A stretch of DNA of 23,297 nt, from IMG/VR virus record IMGVR_UViG_3300015245_000225, positions 1 through 23,297 of that record; one strand, given 5' to 3'. The position numbers and the translations under genes were made by a program. This stretch comes from a virus. The notes under the pieces are model-generated. The model made no database searches. It worked only from the letters and a program-made list of their open reading frames with translations, and was not told the DNA's origin. This document shows, piece after piece, positions 20,744-23,297 of the stretch (positions are counted from its first letter, which is position 1; each line of letters begins with the position of its first letter).

Positions 20744-21717
20744 AGGGCCTCCGCATCGACCAGCTGACCCTTGCGCTCGTCCTTCGCGGCCTCAATGCGC
20801 TTCAGCAGCGCGTTGAAGGTGTGTGCGTCGTCCTTCCGTGCGCGCGCGGCCGCTTTCGCGGAATCGAACCTGGCCCGGAGCGCGTCGATGTCTGGTGCGG
20901 CGATAATCTCGTCGATCAGATCCTCGACGTTGACGGCCTGAGCGGCGGAGGGTGCCCCACTGGTGGCAACACCTCCGGCCGCCCAGGACGCAACACGCTG
21001 GCCCGAAGCCTCGTCGACGGGTTTATCCAGCGGGAACATCGCCCGATGCTGCTCCTGCAACTTGATCGGCAGCGGGAAGCCGGGCCTGTCATTCATCAGC
21101 AGGAACGATACCGTGAGCTCGAACGGGAGCGACTTCTCGCTCACCGGCACCCAGCCATCGAGTCCGGTGCGCGTGAGCTTCGGCACAATCTTCATCTTGC
21201 CGTCGTCGCCGCGGACCATCTCGATCTTTTCCTCGGCGCGGAAACACAGAATCAGGTGCGCGCGGACCTGCAGGAGTCGCTGCACCATGCGCTTGTGCGC
21301 CATCTTCGGCTTGATCCACGCCGCCATGCGTACGGCCTCGCGCTTTTTCCAGTCGTCGCCGGCCATGCGGTCGAGTTCGGCTTCCTGCATCTCGAGCACG
21401 CCGCCCTCTCCGGCCCACTCATGCGACATGGAATCGACGACGATCGCCGGATACCCCGCCTTGTCGGCCGCGTGAATCGCATCGGCATACGCATCCGGTC
21501 CGAATGGCGGCGGCAGATCGCCGTGGTCGAATCGAAACTGGTCGGCGTAGTGCTTTGCGCGCCCGGCCTCGGTGTCAATTACCGCGAACGGCCGGTCGCC
21601 GCAGATGCCTTTCGCCAGGCGCAGTGCAGAAAAAGTTTTGCCAGAACCGCTGCAGCCAGCCAAGCCGATTAACAGACCTACTTGCTCTCTGATAGCCGGT
21701 TTGAACTGGAAAGTCAT
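20740..21717 (-). CDS. RecA-fold ATPase (AAA_24/Sak4-like), candidate recombination protein
   Basis: I choose ATG 21717, with GGAGAG upstream and an overlap with the HNH stop (ATGA). An in-frame ATG 33 bases upstream lacks these features. The 325 residues carry Walker A GCSGSGKT (21-28), a first acidic strand FAVIDTEAGRAKHYAD (44-59), Walker B AIVVDSMSHEW (91-101), and HLILCFRAEEKIE (154-166). This is the pattern of phage AAA_24 proteins, which include Sak4-like single-strand annealing and RecA-type proteins. The last 70 residues form a charged helical tail (DAHTFNALLKRIEAAKDERK). With the PD-(D/E)XK nuclease upstream it probably forms a recombination or repair pair. Direct proof of annealing activity cannot be read from sequence. 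Confidence 0.75.
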   Translation of the reverse strand: MTFQFKPAIREQVGLLIGLAGCSGSGKTFSALRLAKGICGDRPFAVIDTEAGRAKHYADQFRFDHGDLPPPFGPDAYADAIHAADKAGYPAIVVDSMSHEWAGEGGVLEMQEAELDRMAGDDWKKREAVRMAAWIKPKMAHKRMVQRLLQVRAHLILCFRAEEKIEMVRGDDGKMKIVPKLTRTGLDGWVPVSEKSLPFELTVSFLLMNDRPGFPLPIKLQEQHRAMFPLDKPVDEASGQRVASWAAGGVATSGAPSAAQAVNVEDLIDEIIAAPDIDALRARFDSAKAAARARKDDAHTFNALLKRIEAAKDERKGQLVDAEAL

Positions 21718-22124
21718 GCTGCTCTCCGTCGAAACTTCCACGGCTTCCAATGCAATTTCATGCCTGGAATTCCGATTCCATGTTCCCGCATGTGCGCTGC
21801 ACGAGTCAGCACAACGAGATTCTTGAGCCTGTTGTTGTGGGGATTGCCGTCGATGTGGTGGACCACCTCATCGCTCCGCAGTCGGCGCCCTAGCTTTTTT
21901 TCGATGACAACGCGGTGCTGATGGCGTCCGTTCATCTTTACGTAGGTGTCTGGCCGTCCAGACCCGCGCTGGCCGTCACCCCTCTTTCCTGCACTCTCTC
22001 GAGCGATACGCGCGTTGAACGCTGCGCCGCCTCTCGAAACCCACGCGCAATAGCGTCCGCAAAATTTTCCAGTGGTGTGCCGCTTCGGCTGGAATAGTTT
22101 GCCGCACACGTCGCAGACGTTCAC
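21714..22124 (-). CDS. HNH endonuclease with N-terminal zinc-finger-like motif
   Basis: The start is GTG 22124, which overlaps the upstream nuclease stop (GTGA); the longer frame to 22223 would extend over that gene. The 136 residues begin with CDVCGKLF and CGRYC (Cys4, Cys7, Cys22, Cys26), a zinc-binding pattern. The HNH core is HQHRVVIEKKLGRRLRSDEV, then VVHHIDGNPHNNRLKNL with His88-His89 and Asn96-Asn97, and AHMREH with His110 and His114. Enzymes of this type cut DNA, often as free-standing homing endonucleases. It sits between the two presumed recombination genes and keeps the overlaps at both ends. The C-terminal tail is basic (WKPWKFRRRAA). Confidence 0.8.
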   Translation of the reverse strand: MNVCDVCGKLFQPKRHTTGKFCGRYCAWVSRGGAAFNARIARESAGKRGDGQRGSGRPDTYVKMNGRHQHRVVIEKKLGRRLRSDEVVHHIDGNPHNNRLKNLVVLTRAAHMREHGIGIPGMKLHWKPWKFRRRAA

Positions 22125-22960
22125 AGATATTCCCCTGTCTCCATCGCCGCAACTTGCCACGCGGCCGGCTCGGCGTAGTGGATGGATGGCGGATAGCCGG
22201 GCCACTTCCCACTTTTCAGGCACGCGGCCCAGCGATCCATCGCTCCACCGACCTTTGCCTTGCCGACTTCACGATACGCATTGGATAGACTGACCAGAGA
22301 ACAGGCGTATGGGGCTGAAATTTCCTGAACGACAAAAACGAACGTCGGAGTGACCTGCACGCACTCCTCGACGGCTTTAACGTACATTTCAGCCTGTAGG
22401 TCATAGTTCATCCTCCCGATCTGTCGAATGAATGTTTCTGGATCAGCGCTGTCCGTAGTCTTGAAATCCAAAATTATCTTTCGATCGTCCGTTAGCCAGT
22501 CGAAGCGCGAGCGGCAGTGAATTTCGCCGTCAGTCCAAGTAGCGACCACCTCGGGCTTGCCACGCTCAAAGATGCCAACCAACTCCGTGTTGGCAATGAA
22601 TCTCTTAGCCTCGGCCACCATGTTCGTGACATCGTAGAACTGGTGACGGAGGATCGGGTACATGCCCTTGGCGCGCGCGTCGTCGCGCTCGGTCTGCGCG
22701 AGTTTCGTTCGCCAGTCGTTCGCGTCCACGACCACCATCCGGTCCTCGCCCTCCAACAGCAGCGCGTGCGCGGCCTGTCCAAGGTCAAAACGCGAGGTTT
22801 CGACCTCTTTGTAGTTTGGATTGAGGCGCGGGTGCGCGAGCCAGGCGTGCAACGGCGATTGCGTGAGCAGCACTGACGCGATACTCGCCGACAGCGACGG
22901 CGGATTCGCCGTGTCGTCGGCGTGGTATTTCTCCGAACTCATCAAGGCAATTTTGCTCAT
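22121..22960 (-). CDS. PD-(D/E)XK exonuclease-like protein (RecE/RecB-type)
   Basis: The 279-residue product starts at ATG 22960 after AGAGGGA, overlapping the upstream stop (ATGA). An early motif, RFDLGQAAHALLLEGED (57-73), is characteristic of phage RecE/exonuclease VIII-like nucleases. The active-site set is visible: Glu137 in GKPEVVATW, Asp154 in RFDWL, and Asp165-Phe-Lys167 in ILDFKTT. YDLQAEMY (186-193) matches the QxxxY motif of RecB-family nucleases. It would resect double-stranded DNA ends and supply single strands to the RecA-like ATPase two genes downstream. Confidence 0.8.
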   Translation of the reverse strand: MSKIALMSSEKYHADDTANPPSLSASIASVLLTQSPLHAWLAHPRLNPNYKEVETSRFDLGQAAHALLLEGEDRMVVVDANDWRTKLAQTERDDARAKGMYPILRHQFYDVTNMVAEAKRFIANTELVGIFERGKPEVVATWTDGEIHCRSRFDWLTDDRKIILDFKTTDSADPETFIRQIGRMNYDLQAEMYVKAVEECVQVTPTFVFVVQEISAPYACSLVSLSNAYREVGKAKVGGAMDRWAACLKSGKWPGYPPSIHYAEPAAWQVAAMETGEYL

Positions 22961-23172
22961 TGCACGTCCCTCTTAGAAATAGTTACCGTTGCTTTTTCTT
23001 CCCTGATCCACCGCAACAGCGTCTTGATCTGACACTCTCGGTGCTTTTCACCTCCAGTTCCGTAGATTACGTGCGTGTCATTCACTGCCAGAATCCAGCG
23101 TGGTTTTATGCCGACGGCTCTTGGAATCCACCAGACATCGGCATTGATAGCAGGGGGGGGGTAACGAATCAT
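22957..23172 (-). CDS. Hypothetical protein (71 residues) with a homopolymer near its start
   Basis: ATG at 23172 directly follows the upstream stop (TGAATG) and has GGAGG eight bases before it. The first codons cross a run of nine C (nine G on the plus strand, 23153-23161) that encodes part of YPPPA. The protein continues with DVWWIPRAVGIKPRWILAVN and ends in a basic, helical part, LLRWIREEKATVTISKRD. It looks soluble. A change in the length of the C-run would shift the frame at codon 5, so the gene could be switched off by slippage, or the run could hide a sequencing error. Function unknown. Confidence 0.55.
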   Translation of the reverse strand: MIRYPPPAINADVWWIPRAVGIKPRWILAVNDTHVIYGTGGEKHRECQIKTLLRWIREEKATVTISKRDVQ

Positions 23173-23297
23173 TCACGCGGCCTCCAACAACTCGATGAGT
23201 TTGTCTGAGGCCCTTTTGTAGTAAGCCGCGTAAGCCGCGCGAGCCGCGTCAGCCGCGTCAGCCGCGCGAGCCGCGCGAGCCGCGTAAGCCGCGTAAG
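23173..23297 (-). CDS. Ala-rich repeat protein, C-terminal part (partial at right edge)
   Basis: The frame is open from the right edge and ends in TGA directly before the next ATG. The visible 40 residues consist of eight X-Ala-Ala units, where X is Tyr, Arg or Asp, followed by YYKRASDKLIELLEAA. Phage early proteins with long Ala-rich helical tails ending in a similar 'KL.ELL' element are common in my experience, but the main domain lies outside the window, so no function is offered. The reading frame is chosen because the other two give either a stop or an unlikely Leu/Arg repeat and lack the downstream coupling. Confidence 0.55.
   Translation of the reverse strand, partial: YAAYAARAARAADAADAARAAYAAYYKRASDKLIELLEAA
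23221..23297. repeat. 9-bp tandem repeat inside the Ala-rich coding region
   Basis: Eight full copies and a partial ninth of a 9-base unit lie end to end. The common part is AGCCGC with a variable GTA, GCG or GTC context, and the units alternate in pairs along the plus strand (types Tyr, Tyr, Arg, Asp, Asp, Arg, Arg, Tyr, Tyr). The array reaches the edge and may continue. The unit length is a multiple of three, so copy-number changes keep the frame. Confidence 0.75.

Noticed and set aside
20821-21672. Plus-strand open frame of 283 codons opposite the RecA-like ATPase
   Set aside because: The minus-strand gene has ATPase motifs and coupled borders; the plus frame has none.
23221-23297. CRISPR-like array
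   Set aside because: The unit is 9 bases without spacers and lies inside a coding frame, so it is a coding tandem repeat.

Overview
This window is a tightly packed piece of a tailed double-stranded DNA phage or prophage, GC-rich and almost free of non-coding DNA. The Rz/Rz1 spanin pair at 15710-16189 points to a Gram-negative host, most likely a high-GC proteobacterium. A short-tailed (podovirus-like) particle is the best reading: a capsid protein end, a head-tail adaptor, a nozzle-like protein and three candidate internal or ejection proteins are followed directly by fibre and spike genes. I see no tape measure, sheath or baseplate genes. No rRNA, tRNA, CRISPR array, integrase, transposase or reverse transcriptase was found.

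Layout. (1) 2-9608, plus strand: head and tail morphogenesis, with the C-terminus of the major capsid protein, a beta-rich structural protein, an acidic-tailed protein, the adaptor, the nozzle-like protein, a 113-residue protein built on a repeat, and three large candidate internal virion proteins (535, 408 and 895 residues). (2) 9598-13980, plus strand: small proteins, two paralogous GDTKPTD-module proteins (one fused to a long glycine-rich fibre), a beta-helix tail spike and a helical partner. (3) 13977-16189, plus strand: a lysis cassette with a DUF5675-like protein, four small proteins with a membrane segment, a 59-residue protein, and Rz with Rz1 nested inside it. (4) 16190-16332: the convergent junction, with weak hairpins. 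(5) 16333-23297, minus strand: an early-type operon read leftward. In transcription order it encodes an Ala-rich repeat protein (partial), a 71-residue protein, a PD-(D/E)XK nuclease, an HNH nuclease, a RecA-fold AAA_24/Sak4-like ATPase, several microproteins, a DNA methyltransferase, a HerA/DUF87-type ATPase with two C-terminal winged-helix-like repeats, and more small proteins.

How it works together. The plus-strand block builds the particle, supplies host-binding fibres and lyses the cell. The minus-strand block looks like DNA metabolism and host takeover: an exonuclease plus a RecA-like ATPase suggest recombination-dependent replication or repair, the methyltransferase could protect the genome, and the HerA-like motor could act on DNA or in counter-defence. 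Nearly every minus-strand junction is an ATGA or GTGA stop-start overlap, so translation is probably coupled along the operon. Its promoter must lie beyond the right edge.

The points I find most interesting are the lysis cassette with no familiar endolysin but a DUF5675-like protein carrying conserved-looking Cys and His residues, the HerA-like ATPase with duplicated YKRSSRDAY-containing C-terminal modules, the string of membrane microproteins in the early operon, and recent-looking internal duplications in several virion proteins. All functional assignments come from reading motifs and gene order by eye; no database search was run.
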